Shown here in pieces: positions 45,513-58,500 of a DNA stretch of 64,000 nt (the first letter of the stretch is position 1; each line of letters opens with the position of its first letter). The position numbers and the translations under genes were made by a program. Under the pieces are notes generated by a model. The model had not been told where the DNA came from, searched no databases, and saw only the letters and a list, made by a program, of their open reading frames with translations. The stretch is from Nematostella vectensis (lineage: Eukaryota; Cnidaria; Anthozoa; Actiniaria; Edwardsiidae). The DNA is taken from contig NC_064042.1 in assembly GCF_932526225.1 (NCBI RefSeq), forward strand, positions 10,120,540 through 10,184,539. The letters run 5' to 3'.

Positions 45513-45813
45513 ATGTCAGAAATGAGTGGGTTAGTCGAGGGGATCCAAACTAACGACCAGACACCAAAACAGATTGGTTTTCTGCGATCACTTCATCAAC
45601 GGTGAGTTATTTTATCTCTTTTTTAAAGTTTAAATTTTTGTGTCTTTTCCGTATTTTCCTTTGTTCAGCAAACATGTTTTTCGGACTGAAATAGTAATTT
45701 TTGTAACTAAGCTTATATTTCACAAAATCTTAGTTGACTTTTCTTTCTCTTTTAGGATGCTGTTATACCTCCAATATTATAGACGAGGAGAAAAATGCGA
45801 ATATGTCCTATGA
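45513..45813 (+). CDS. candidate two-exon 48-residue micro-ORF (tentative)
   Basis: Exon 45513-45601 starts at an ATG (M-S-E-M-S-G-L-V-E-G-I-Q) and ends at a strong GTGAGT donor in phase 2. After an acceptor with a good pyrimidine tract (TTTCTCTTTTAG), exon 45756-45813 completes an arginine codon, adds 18 codons (M-L-L-Y-L-Q-Y-Y-R-R-G) and stops. The product is not recognised and lies inside the inverted-repeat element. It may be a chance frame or part of a longer gene. Confidence 0.25.
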
Positions 45814-47949
45814 GACTATTGCCTTGTTTTAGAAAAACACAAATTGTTCACGAGTTGTACCCCAGACACATTGCAATAACTCAGACCTCTAAAAGCCTTT
45901 TTCAAGGTTTATTTCACCCATTGCTTACCTTTGATCAGATCATTAGCATTAGCATCTAAGAGGTGGCAAAAAATAAGCTATGTAATGCAAGGCAAATGTT
46001 TAATCTAAGAGCTTGAATCAATAAGTAATTTATTTTAAAATTGAGTTTCATAGCAATTAATATCCAGGAAAATAATCCCCAATTGATGGTATTTTGTTTG
46101 CTTCTGGTGGTAGAGGACTGTCAGTTACCATGATCACTATACCAATCCTGGTTAACACTAGTTAGTTTGTGATATAAAAAAAACACAACAAACTGTTCTG
46201 TATTTTTTTTTTATAAGTTCCGTAATCCTAAGGCACTCTTGGAATGTGCATTGGTGAATCCAAGGGATGAGGGGACATTCCCCCCTCCCACACCCCTTTC
46301 ATAACATCCTGATGTGTGGTATGCTTACAACACTGTTCCTTTGTTCTCTTTGTTTTTATCTGAGGAGATGGCTGGTGTAGAACAAATATTTTTGCCTGTT
46401 ATTGCTCTACTAAATACCATTTGTACCTCTTGAGGTCATTTGCACAAACTATTTGTGAATGACATCACAATATTTAGAAAAACAAATCAAAAAAGGAATG
46501 CACTTAATTTTCTGAAGAAACTGATTTTTATCATATCTACTTTTGTTTTGCACCTTTTGATCTGGTTTGCACAAACTATTTTGTAATTTAAAGTAGAAAA
46601 ACAAATGCACTGGGTAGGAAAATGTGATGTAGCTATCTCTGCTCCAATTAATGATTACTATGTGGTTATGATACATGCCCATAGACTCTAAGAGAAATGC
46701 TTATTAAGTAATGCATTTCCCTCACTTTACTAATAAAAGCCAACAGTGGTATTTGACACATATTTAAGTCCACAGAAGATAAATTGCAGTCCCAACCCCC
46801 CCCCCCCCCCAAAAAAAAAAAAAGAATAAAATAAATAACAAATTAGCTATGTGTGCTTTTGTGGACATCAACTTCAAAATCTCTATATTTAAGAAAAGCA
46901 TAGAACATTTGCTAATTGAGAAGAAAATGCTAAATAGAGTTGCTGTTTGTGATTTGTGGTAGCTAGTTCAATAAATATTTGACCACACTACACCAAGTTA
47001 ACTAATCATTGTTCTGGTTATGATTTTAAACTTCGAAATATAAGATTAACATCAATGATAACAAATTTGTTTACAATTTCCATTTTCCATTTATGATAGA
47101 TCAATGTTAAGGGATTTTTATTTTGATAAGAATAAATAGGTTTAAATTTACCCATTGTAATATATACAACTAGAGCGGGGCTGTTCTTATTTATGGAGTG
47201 TTTTTAACTAAATTGTTATTAAAGATGTTCTTAGTTTTGCTTTTACAAATTGCTATGATGATTCTTGAAATAATGTAAACAACAGCAAGTGTACTGTAAG
47301 CTTATATAAAAACATAAGTAAATAATACCAATGACGTATTAATAATAGTTACACAGATGAATCACAATGAAATTATATATCTAAATGTCAAAGTAAGCAA
47401 AAAGTCTACAAATGCATTACATCCATATTTATCAGAGGTAAGTAAATTACTTCAACTGCCAAAAACTATCCTGTTTACCCATTAATCCAGAAACTTGAAA
47501 ACAAAGTAAATGAAATTTTTACCAGCCATATGCATCTACTAAAGCCAAAAGAACAATATCTCAAGTAAGCCTTTATCTTCTGCGTGTCTCGGCGATAAAG
47601 AAGTCAAAACCTACATGCTTTTCCAAAGATGTTTACAAACGATCTCGATCGCCCAACAGGAATGTCCGGTAGCATGTAGTTTACAGGAAAACAAAGGAAA
47701 CGTATCTTGCAAATCCGAAACTTTGGTACATATGGGTGAGGAACATAAAATGCTTCTTTCCTTTATGCCTCTCTCATCACTTGGACCCATTTTCTACTGA
47801 TAATAGACGGGAAAAGATACACATCGCTACGGTTGGTGGTAGTGCGGCCGCCATATTGAATTTTTGTTAGACCTCCATCCCAGGAAACCCGGTCAAATTA
47901 GCTAATTTGCATACGATAAGGTCACGTCTTTGCAAACCAAGAATATAGG
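45814..47949. other. interior of the inverted-repeat element, no gene seen
   Basis: AT-rich sequence with a C-run followed by an A-run near 46793-46820. A frame near 47615-47735 ends at a possible GTGAGG donor but has no recognised content or matching second exon. Confidence 0.4.
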
Positions 47950-48320
47950 TGTCACGGCGTTTCCTAGGATCAGGATATTTTTAGACGCGCGGATGAGCCA
48001 ATCAGATTCAACCTTTGTGTTGACGTTTTGGCTGACCTCAACTGCACGCGCAGTCTCAGACAAAAAGCTATGATCTCTCTTCGGTACTTTGACTTTTTGT
48101 TGCTCTCTTTTTTAATATAAATCCAAACCTACCTATGACTTTGAATTCTAGCTTGCAATTCTTTTGGTAAAAAAACAAAAATAAAAATATATTCTTCCTA
48201 ACTGCAATTTGCGCGTGCAGCCTCACGTCACTCGCGCGCGCAACCAACGTCAACGTAGCTGATTGGCCCGTTCGTGCGCGCGCGTCTAAAAATAGCCTGA
48301 TCCTAGGAAACGCTGTGACA
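47950..48320. mobile_element. nested MITE with ~50-bp terminal inverted repeats
   Basis: The left arm GTCACGGCGTTTCCTAGGATCAGG continues into ATATTTTTAGACGCGCG, and the right arm is its reverse complement with few changes. It interrupts the right terminal repeat of the 3.6-kb element, so it inserted later. Confidence 0.8.
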
Positions 48321-48414
48321 TTTATATAATACAGATGATTGCCCCTACTTATGAGCCCCTGCTTACACCTATTTTCAAATGTAAATGTAAATCCCGGGTT
48401 TCCAAAAATTTTGT

Positions 48415-48797
48415 CATTCGACATCATTCGACAAGGCTAGTACTTCGTGGATGTAGTATTCTCTGTCATTCGACAAGGCTAGTACTTCGTGGATGTAGCA
48501 TTCTCTGCCATTCGACAAGGCTAGTACTTCGTGGATGTAGCATTCTCTGTCATTCGACATAATCATTCGACAAGGCTAGTACTTCGTGGTTGTAGCTTTC
48601 TCTGTCATTCGACATAGTCATTCGACAAGGCTAGTACTTCGTGGTTGTAGCATTCTCTGTCATTCAACATCGTCATTCGACAAGGCTAGTACTTCGTGGA
48701 TGTACTATTCTCTGTCATTCGACAAGGCTAGTACTTCGTGGATGTAGCATTCTCTGTCATTCGACAAGGCTAGTACTTCGTGGATGTAGCATTCTCG
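48415..48797. repeat. minisatellite of about 43 bp
   Basis: Roughly eight to nine copies of a unit beginning CATTCGACAAGGCTAGTACT and ending GCATTCTCTGT, some with a short CATTCGACAT insert. The frame remains open (H-S-T-R-L-V-L-R-G-C) because of the unit length, with no flanking exon. Confidence 0.9.
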
Positions 48798-48799
48798 TA

Positions 48800-49995
48800 G
48801 ATAAGCATTCTCTAATATTAGAGACAATCTCCCGCAATCGAGTTCCTAAAATCACACCACATGAAGAATATATTTTCTACATTTTAACCAGATTACGCTA
48901 TTTCTTAACTCGCATCACAACACCGCGATACGAGCACCCATGGTAATGGTTTAGTAGGTATGTCAAAAAGAAAGCGACAATAATCCCCAGCCTTTAATCC
49001 CTTAAACTCCTTTTCCCCTTATACTGTATACCTTCCAATCAAAAGTACAAACACGTCAAAGATCCAAACACCTGTCTAAAACAGACATTTTACTTAAAGC
49101 AAGCAAATCCGACTTGTTGGATCCTGTTTTCTTGTTTTCAGTTTTAAATATTGTCAATTTACTGCGATTTTCAAACTCTTTCCAATAATTTCCAACTGTT
49201 AAATTATTTAACGGACCATTAGAAAAGTGAGGTGGGAGAGGTTGGGTAAGGAATACTAAAAAATAAGTGCAAGAAAAAAATGCATACAACGATGAAAAAA
49301 TTTCATGCACGGCTTGGAGTAAAGAAAAAAAAAGATGCGGGCTGAAACCTCCCCCCCCACCCTCCCCCCCACCTTCCCTAATGGAATAAAATTTGGTGAT
49401 TTTTGATTGGTTTGCACCTTGCGGAGAGGTGGAATTATTGGAAACCATTTGAGTGCTGGCCAATGAAAACGCTTCAAAGATTTTGAATGACAGAAGCTAG
49501 AAGGCGATTTAGCCGTTGGAAATAATCGGCGAAAGTTTAAAGTAAATAATAAGGCTTTAACTACGGTGTCTATTTGGGGGCTGCGTTCACAATTTTATTT
49601 TTACAGACATACAATTTAAATTAAGAATGTTAAGTTCAAAAGAACTCCCTAAGGCTTAACATATATCTTTATTACTTAACCAGATTATGATTGTTAGGGA
49701 GATTATCGTAAAAAAAAATAGAATATCGCAAATACAAAAAGGCAAAATAAAAAAAACGCGAGAGAAAGGAACAAGAGGATAGTCTTATTATTTCCCCCTC
49801 CCCTCCCTCAAAAAAACATAAATGAAACAAAAGCACTTAGGTGTAGTTTTAGCTTTCAGATAGAAGCCCGTTTGAATCTTTTCAAAGCAATAGAAAATCC
49901 ACACACCTCCCATGTCTTATATAGTGGCACCTCCCCTTTAAGATCCCTTCAGTATTATGTCCCCTCCGCTAGATCCTCCCCTGACCCTTCCTGGT
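48800..49995. other. non-coding, 3' flank of the P450 gene
   Basis: It includes a copy of the dispersed repeat seen at 27.9 kb (near 49390-49550). On the minus strand, an AATAAA-like signal for the P450 could be the TTTATT near 49668. No coding exon. Confidence 0.4.
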
Positions 49996-51053
49996 CTATC
50001 CTTTGCGTATCTTGAGCAGAATCTGCTTGGGGCGTAACAGAGCCACGGCCTCGCCTTCCCAGTCTCGCGTGTCCGAAGCTCTCTCAAACGCAAACTTCTC
50101 CAGGACCGCCATCAGGCATATCTTAATCTCCAGCATTGCGAACCTCATTCCGATGCACTGCCGAGGGCCCATCCCGAACGGCATGTACGAGTACGGGTGG
50201 CGCTTCTCTTTGGCTTCGGGCGAGAAGTGCTCGGGGTCAAACTCCTCGGGTTTCTCCCATGCTTCAGGGTCACGGTGGAGGGTGTATGTCGGGATATTCA
50301 CGTCGACGCCCTTAGGGAAGTGAACCCCATTGATAGTGCACTCCTCTTCGCATTTGCGAAGGAGGATGAACGCCGGTGCGCACAGACGCAGAACTTCGCT
50401 CAGAACCCGATCTAGGTACTCGGTATGCTGCGCTAGATCGTATAAGGTCTTGTCCCCCCGGTTCTTGCGCGCTTCGTCAAGCTCTTGTATAAGTTTCCCC
50501 TGAACGTCAGTGTGGGTCGCCAAGAAGTAGGCGGTGTTAGAGAGGGTGGAGCCGGTAGTCTCGAAGCCCGCTATGAGGAAGGCTACGGATTGCGCGGCTA
50601 ACTCGTCGTCGTTCAACTTTGCCACGCCTTCTATTGTCTGTTCCTGAGCGTCAAGCATGAGTTGGACAAAGTCTTGTCGGCCGCGCCGCGCTCCTTCGGC
50701 AATACGGTTCCGCACCATCCCATCGGCGATCTTGAGAAAGTAGTAGCCGTTGTTTAGAGGCGACATGAATCTGCAATTATAAAAATATAAGGTGTTGCTT
50801 AAAGTCATTGAAGGTGACGGAAAAGGGAGATTATTGTTCTCTAGGAATCCAGCATAAAATATCACATTGTAGCACACATTATTGTAGCTATAAATATGCA
50901 ATGTTTGCATGATAGTGATGGGGACGACAGTGATGAAATGGTGATAATGATGATATTTATAATGATGACGATTATGGTGATAATGGTAAAAAAGATGATA
51001 ATAATGATAGTTTTCGTGATAATGGTGATGGTATAGGAGATGATGACGACGAA

Positions 51054-51105
<52 letters not shown>

Positions 51106-53061
51106 GTGTTGGTGCTGGTGCTGGTGCTGGTGATGGTGATGGTGATGGTGATGGTGATGGTGATGGTGATGGTGATGGTGATGGTGATGGTGATGGTGAT
51201 GGTGATGGTGATGGTGATGGTGATGGTGATGGTGATGGTGATGGTGATGGTGATGGTGATGGTGATGGTGATGGTGATGGTGATGGTGATGGTGATGGTG
51301 ATGGTGATGGTGATGGTGATGGTGATGGTGATGGTGATGGTGATGGTAATATGGATTACCTGCCAAAGAAATCTGAGAAAGGAACCATAGTGAAGAATCT
51401 CCGCCACAGGGGAACCGCCGCCACGTTCCTGGCTTTTGCGACAAATTCCTCGTCTGGTGCCGTCTGGACGTTGGTTTCGTATCCGAACGCAGCACTCATA
51501 ATGACCTCTAATGCGAACAGACTGAACATCCGGATGCAGTCCACGCTTTCACCTGGGTAAAAAAACAAAATGAGCACTTATACTTTGAACACCCAAGTCA
51601 CCGCACTTTTGCGTCATTACTAAAACATTTTTGTTGTTGTGTCAAAAAATAAATAGATCACATTTTTATGACTGTCTTTTAATAATCCACGACTCTGCCT
51701 TAGCCTGCGAAACAGACTCTCGAAAAGCTCCCTGGAAAAGCTTCCGGAAAAGCCATCCTATCGAACGTAGGACTCGGCCAAAAATAGGAAAAAATTGGCT
51801 CCGAAATCTACTCGAGCAGATTACACGCCGGCCTTGCTAGCTCTACTTCTGTCTCCGTTTTCAACTAATCTAAGATCGGCTAACTAAGCTCTTCTTTTTC
51901 GTCTTTCACGCAACTTACGTTTTTGTTCTTGACACGCTGTCACGTAACTCGTTCAGGCCCGTACCCAGGATTTTTCTCGGGGGGGTGCGAAATCCGATAA
52001 AGTGGACCTAATTTTTCTGGAGTGGGGGGGGGGAGTTCTCTGATAAAAATCTGACCATCTCCGAAAAACAAAAAAAAGTTTTTTTTGCCTTTGCAGTATC
52101 TCCACGGGACGTTTATTGCCGGATTTGGCTACATACTATAAATAGTACGTTTATTGATTACCGAAAGTAGACCTTCGGCCGTTGTGTGTGTGTGGGTGGG
52201 GGGGGGGTGCGTTCGCACCCCCTGCACCCCCCCTCCCCCCCTGGGTACGGGCCTGTCGTGTAACATTAGAGTACACACGCAGAACTGGGCGCAGTCAATT
52301 GCAGAAAGCTCGGAATATAACATAACTTCTCTCCATTTTAGAAGTTAAAGACCGTTACCGCAGCAATACCAAATATCTATTCAATATGTTTTGAAAATTA
52401 CCGCAAAATGTGCAGCTTATCAAAGATATTCCTTGCCATTTTTAATTTTAATTTTAACATTTTAAGCATTTTGATAATCTTTATAGTTAAGGCAACAGCA
52501 TATGATGTCTTCAATAGCCACAGTAAAAAACGCACAACGAAATATTTCCGTTATACTCAAACATCAACATGATAAATCACCTGTAGCTGCGAATCCCTCC
52601 ATTTTGCTGACCAATATGTCGGTAGCAGTGTTGAAAATCGGCACGAGCTGCTTGAGTTTCCCGGATGTGAAAGTTGGAGTTAAAACGGAGCGTACTCGCT
52701 TCCACCTCTCGCCAGCCAGAAACGGCAAAGCATCGCTGAACGGTGGGCCGAAATTAAAGAATGTAGGCCTATCGGGAAACTTGTAAAACTCCTTGACCAT
52801 GATTTGCTTGGCAATCTCAGGATCATTGACTACAATAATCGGCGACCTGCCAATAAACATCTTATGGACGCGACCATACGTCCGAAAGTAATGCATGATC
52901 ATTTTATGCATACCGCCATGTTTGTTGACATCTAGTAAGTTGCCGATGTACGGCAACGGTTTAGGGCCATTCAGAGGCTCATTAGCGATGAGAAAATATC
53001 TTTTTACTCCGTTCCAATACACTAAACCTAGCAGTACAACGGCAAGAAGAAGCCAGTACAT
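49996..53061 (-). CDS. cytochrome P450, CYP3-clan-like microsomal monooxygenase
   Basis: Three exons on the minus strand, 52581-53061, 51360-51552 and 49996-50770, join in phase to give 482 residues, normal for the family. An N-terminal membrane anchor ([11 protein letters not shown]) is followed by a P-x-P hinge (G-P-K-P-L-P-Y-I-G). Family signatures: oxygen-binding I helix A-G-F-E-T-T-G-S (292-299), E-V-L-R (350-353), a P-E-E-F-D-P-E-H-F segment, and the heme loop [10 protein letters not shown] (423-432) with C430 as the thiolate ligand. It should oxidise lipophilic substrates at the ER using NADPH reductase; the substrate is not predictable. Intron 1 holds a MITE and intron 2 a long hexanucleotide repeat that stays open in frame, so read-through would add a histidine-rich stretch. 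Confidence 0.93.
51049..51350. repeat. GAT and GATGGT microsatellite in P450 intron 2
   Basis: A pure GAT run passes through GGTGCT units into about 38 GATGGT units. It encodes histidine runs in the frame continuous with the last P450 exon. Sharp homogeneity suggests recent expansion. Confidence 0.95.
51954..52255. mobile_element. MITE, copy 2 of the CAGGCCCGTACCCAGG family
   Basis: Perfect 16-bp ends, CAGGCCCGTACCCAGG and its complement. Flanks are TCGTT and TCGTG, a probable 5-bp target duplication with one change. It lies in intron 1 of the P450 gene, inverted relative to copy 1 at 9983-10295. Confidence 0.85.
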
Positions 53062-53261
53062 CTTGTAGCTCTATCTTACCCGGTTTGTGTACTGCAATTG
53101 AGGGATGCTTACTGTATCGTGACCTTAATGATAAAACAAATAATGTCACGCTCGATAAAGATGGTGACGTGGAAAGCAATACGTGGCTATGGCGGCTTTT
53201 GGACAAAAGAGAGTATGACCAAGAGAGCATAAGATATCTTGACCCATTAGTGACGGTGTGT

Positions 53262-53529
53262 GGAGAGGTTCTCTCTTCCATAAGCCCGTGTAACAATAGT
53301 TAATGTGTATAGTATGTAATAAAGTCAACACAAAAGAGACCATTACAAGGCTTTAGTACTTTTAAGTAAAATTCTGCTAGAATACGCTTCAAAGTGGAGA
53401 GGTTTTCTCTTCCATAAGCCCGTGTAACAATAGTTAATGTGTATAGTATGTAATAAAGTCAACACAAAAGAGACCATTACAAGGCATTAGTACTTTTAAG
53501 TAAAATTCTGCTAGAATACGCTTCAAAGT
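53262..53529. repeat. 134-bp tandem duplication upstream of the P450 gene
   Basis: GGAGAGGTT-CTCTCTTCCATAAG begins near-identical units at 53262 and 53396. The high identity suggests a recent event. There is no coding content. Confidence 0.85.
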
Positions 53530-54882
53530 GTATTTTATCCGCTGTGCACTGCTTTTCCCTCCCCCTCCATCACCCCAGGCAACAGGTTGGTAAAAGTTTT
53601 TTTTCTCTTTTCCCTTTTGCACCACCTTGGACTATTTTGGTATCAAGCTGTGTTCTTTTCTGAGATATGACACGCATGGCACTTGAGCGTACAGGGTGTG
53701 TGGTAAAGGTTTTTTTTCGTGAAATGAGGTTATGGCTATTTTTCACTGTAAAAACACGTCAAATCGTCCATTTCGACGTCCGTGATCTAACTCTTCCCTC
53801 TTCCCCGTCTCCGTGAATGGAGATTGAGCTCAAGTTTTTGAGTGTGTTGAACGAAGAATCATGTGACCTTTCCAAAATAAATCGATATGTATTGTCGTAT
53901 GCAGGGGGGGGGGGGGGGGGGGGACGTTCCCTCAGTGCCCCAACTCCTGCTACGGCCTGCTAGAATGTTTCTATAGGTAGATTTGTAGATTTGTATATTT
54001 TCGTTCCTTGTAAGACACTTTCATCGATGCCACGATGTGAGCAGGCGCCGCCATATCAATCATATCCCCCACGGATAGTGTCCTTCGTATGTATTGCCTT
54101 ATATGGGCATTCATGCCCATATTTAGAAGAGCTAAAGTTTCCCCGTTCCCTGATCTACAGAAAACATGGTGAAAAATGCTGATCAATTTGCCTGTCAATT
54201 TGACACTCGAGGCAAAAGTTTGTCTAGAAAAACTTGATCGCTTGGTCAAATCCTTTTCTTACTATTCTTGAAAAGTCCATAGACCCAGGCCTCCAAGAGA
54301 TTGACCGACCGTGTTAGAAGGTCACCCAAATATTGATATGGCTGGGAAATCTTTGTAAGATCGATATGGAATGGAACATCGATCAATTATTTTGAGAATT
54401 ACCAAACTCTGCGGTATCCGTTGCTAACTTAGCTCCAGCAAAAAGGCCTACTGCTCTGTACCTTATAAACCTTATGATGAATGGAACCTTTTTCACTGTC
54501 AAACACATGGGGTGCAAAACTTTGAATTATTGAAAAATTGCCAGTTTGAGATTCGATCTACTGCTACAATTCGTAGATGTGGTTCCGGTTTCCCCACCAC
54601 CAAGGTGGTGGCCAGGGATGAAATGGTGTCCAGGCGCTCACCCCTAACTACGCGTCTTCTTTAAAAAATATATTACAGATTCCCGTCTTTGAAAGATCGT
54701 CCGATAACTAATTCAATAGGGCGACGGGCGATTCACGATGCCAGCAAAAGGATGTCGCCTCAAGCACACTCGGTTGAGCGCGCACGCATTTCTTGACGAC
54801 GTATTGAGGACTGGACCCTATCCATGATTCATTGCGCCAAGGCATATCATCAAGCGCCGCACGTCACGATCATAGAGCGAGA
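53530..54882. other. non-coding, no gene seen
   Basis: A GATATGACACGC-containing block near 53660 resembles one near 63080, a dispersed repeat. A poly-G run followed by a CTCCTGCTACGG end lies at 53904-53960. Confidence 0.4.
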
Positions 54883-55243
54883 TATATTATACTATATTAT
54901 ATTATATTATATTATATTATATTATATTATATTATATTATATTATATTATATTATATTATATTATATTATATTATATTATATTATATTATATTATATTAT
55001 ATTATATTATATTATATTATATTATATTATATTATATTATATTATATTATATTATATTATATTATATTATATTATATTATATTATATTATATTATATTAT
55101 ATTATATTATATTATATTATATTATATTATATTATATTATATTATATTATATTATATTATATTATATTATATTATATTATATTATATTATATTATATTAT
55201 ATTATATTATATTATATTATATTATATTATATTATATATTATT
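54883..55243. repeat. TATTA pentanucleotide microsatellite, about 70 units
   Basis: Almost perfect TATTA repeats over ~350 bp. Long frames (I-L-Y-Y repeats) are artefacts. It lies about 270 bp upstream of the membrane-protein start codon. Confidence 0.97.
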
Positions 55244-55512
55244 TTTAGGGCTCAAGATATATCCTTGTTTGTTTTGGCAAGGATTTTCAGCCCTCCCACT
55301 CTAAAATGGTCTCCGCGGTCCCTGGCTAATGGCTCGGGCGAAGCGTCGTGTTGAAGACGGCATATTTATGCTTTCTCACTTTCCTTATATGGTGCGCGCG
55401 TGGTCAGAGCCCTTGCGCGCGTGCGTGACGTCATGGCCGCTGGTGACGTGATAATGCAAATTAGAATAGAAATCAAAGAGACCCAAGCTAGCTTGCAAGC
55501 TACAGATCTGCG

Positions 55513-58500
55513 ATGATCTGGATAATTGTAAGCGTAATTTTGGGGACTTTCTTGGGTATACTAGACCATGTATACCCAAATCTACAAATACTATATTTAC
55601 CAAAAATGTTAGCGGCAGAGTCGCGCAATGGTGAGTTGAAATCTTTGTTATTTTACCTCAAAATGACACTGCGCTTTCTCGAATGTATTCCTTTTTTTTG
55701 CGATAGCGATTTTTTTTTACATATTTTATTTATTTTGCAGTAATTCTTGGAATTACAGATTTTTCAGAACCAAGCTCTCCAGAACCAAGCTCTCTCATCG
55801 GTAAGTGTTGAAATGTTTAATAATTCTTGGATTAATTATTTTTAAAAACTAAACGATTTACTTGATAGTTTGTTCCATTGCTTGTTAGCTTAACCACAAC
55901 TAAAAGCAATGAAAAAGATATCGTTATTTACAAGTGTTTGAACCCTTCTGAATTAGTCTATAGATCGATTGTTGTTGTTTTCTGTTCAGATACCTGTGCT
56001 GTATATAAAAACCGCACGAGATAATGTTGGCAATACAAATTTTGTTGCAAACCATTAGCTAACGGGGAATGGGGGGGAGCGGGGACAGTTCACAGTGGAT
56101 GCGGGATTTTCCAAAGGACATATGGGGCGCACTGTCTGCTTCCCTTTTTTATTGGGGGGGGGGAGGTTGTTCTAGAGACATCAGGTCTACTACTACTGTT
56201 CTACTACTGTTTATTCAATCACAGAGACTTGGGGTGCGGTCATTAATTACTGGGGGGCATTTTTGCAAAACTCTGGGCTAAAAATTTTTTGTCCCCCTTC
56301 AAATCCAAGCCCAAAAATCGTGCCCCCCCCGAGACCGCAACCCCCCCCCCGCCTCCACTTATTTATATTCAATGATTATATGTCTTTACAACCACAGAGA
56401 CTTGATATATTGAATGTAACTGAGATATAACCTTTTATTAAAATATAGATCAGCTAGCATGGCAATTTTGTCTTTTTTAATTTAAGTATGAATCTTCACT
56501 TCGCTAGTTTAAGAGTGACAAATAGATGAACAACATATACCTGTGTCGCTAGAAAACGACTACGTCGTCGACGAGTCTAGGTTTCGCAACATTTTAATGT
56601 ATTTGTTTTGTTCAACTGATTAGAACAGGCAGGCGCCGAATTAATTCTGGTTTTAATATATTAATGAGCAAGAACGTCATTGTTCAAATGTAAATTTTAT
56701 TCAGTTCACAATGTTTCCTCTATTATATACTTAGTTCAATATTGTTCAGGAACCAATCTTGTATTTATATAAATATATTTTGAGAATCCCTCTAATGGTT
56801 GACAGACAAAGACCCAAAAATGTGACCACCCTTTAATGACAGCCCCAAAAATGTGACCTCCCCTACCAAAAAAAAAATTTGGCGCCCTAAAAGACATAGC
56901 CTCCCTACATATTTGCCGCCCCCCCCCCCCCCCCAGTAATAAATGGCCGCTCCCTTAGTCGCAGAGGCGTACAACATAAGACTTCAGCCCTGTGTTGATT
57001 CATAAATTTCAGGAAATGGTATAACGAGACTAAGAGTAATAACCTCTATCCATTTGTTTGCAGAGTTTCGTGACAGAAGAATTGGATACGCTCGGGAGCC
57101 TACACGCCCAGATGATGTATATAGATGTAATATAACAGGTGAGTAAAGATTTCACCTGACATATAACCACCAAGATAATCTATATACATATAGTACAACA
57201 CGCAGAGATGATTGATTTTTTGCCATTAAAAACTCTGAAAATTTAAATACGAGAATAAGTAACCTGTGTCTATTTTATTTCTTTGCAGAGTTTCGGGACA
57301 GAGGGATTGGATACGAACGGCAGCCTTCCCTTCCCTTTTACGTGTATAAGAACACAACCTACACGCCAGGTGAGTAATGAAATCAAATAAGTCATATAAC
57401 CTTACCCTTTGACGTGTATAACACTATCTTTACGACAGGTGCAAATGGTGTTATACACCTCACCGGGAAGTTACGTGTATAATACTACACTAGTCGCTTG
57501 TATGTCAGCAGATGATATGACATCTGGTCGGTGAACACGTCGTCTTATACTATAACATGAGTGATTGACTCAAAAACTTTTACACTTGTCTCCTTGCTGA
57601 TCATTTCTGTATTTTATATTGTAATTGAACTTTGTTTATGTTGCTGATCTATTTGTTTTGTTTTAATCGTAGTCGGGCTGGTTCCGAAGGTAACCGCCCT
57701 AGCTGTAATTCCACCTGCACCGGAAGTAGTACCGCTATGGTGCAATCCTTTTTTCGTGTCGTTTGTCGTCATGGCGACCATGGTCACGGTAGCTGTTTTA
57801 ACAGTCAACTGGGACAGCGGAGAACAAACTGATGACGATAAAGAAGACGAGAACAAGATGTCTTCCGACTTTAGGATCTGCCTGATGAAGGTGAGTACTG
57901 AGATGAATGTACAGTACCACGTCTGGTCTCTTTGCGAGCTCCAGGAAGAGGCGTTGGAGGGCGGAGGGAGGGGGGTCGAAGCAGTACTACGTAAGTGCCA
58001 AAAAACACTGTAGGACTTTTAGAAGTTGCTGTATCTAATAATAATACTTGAAGGATATTCACTGAGAATAGCTGCAGAAGCAAAAGCTGTAGAAGGGCAA
58101 GTATTGCAAGTATATGACAATTAGGGCGTCCGCTGTACAATATCTAGGGCCAGATACATATTACCAACTGTTTGTCCCGAAGACTGTTACTCAAAGTATG
58201 TTTTTAGATAGCGAAAATATATCAAGAAAAAGGAGAGTAGGAAAATGGTTAGGGTTAGTTTAAGAGAGTAGTTATAACTTGGGAAGGGAATTGTGTTGAA
58301 GTTACATTTTGCTTTACAGGAACAAGGCGCGCCTTCAGCAACGTTCCACCCCCTGGCGAGTTGCGCCGAAAATGATCTGTGCAGTAAACAGACCCAAGAC
58401 TTAGACAAAAGGGTAAAACTCGAAGAAAAGGAAGTTCAAGCATTAGTTCCTCCTCGTGCGCGGTGTGAGTCCAGATCACCTCCTGTCATGGGCACCAAGT

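Larger units (their letters stand above)
44738..48359. mobile_element. 3.6-kb element with long terminal inverted repeats
   Basis: The left end CAGGGGCTCATAAGTAGGGG returns inverted at 48334-48359. A second matched block, TATTCTTGGTTTGCA near 44784, returns inverted near 47935, and a GGCGGCC/GGAGGTCTAA block near 44830 returns near 47850-47880. The right arm is interrupted by a nested MITE (47950-48320). The interior holds a LINE fragment and no recognised transposase, so it is probably non-autonomous. Confidence 0.65.

Noticed and set aside
48335..48946. H-S-T-R-L-V-L-R-G-C repeat frames
   Set aside because: Minisatellite translation, frame preserved only by unit length.
50862..51407. Frames of threonine-isoleucine, histidine or valine-methionine repeats near 51 kb
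   Set aside because: Produced by the GATGGT repeat in a P450 intron; only the P450 exons are supported.
54824..55354. Long open frames of I-L-Y-Y repeats
   Set aside because: They are translations of a TATTA microsatellite, with no start context or domain.
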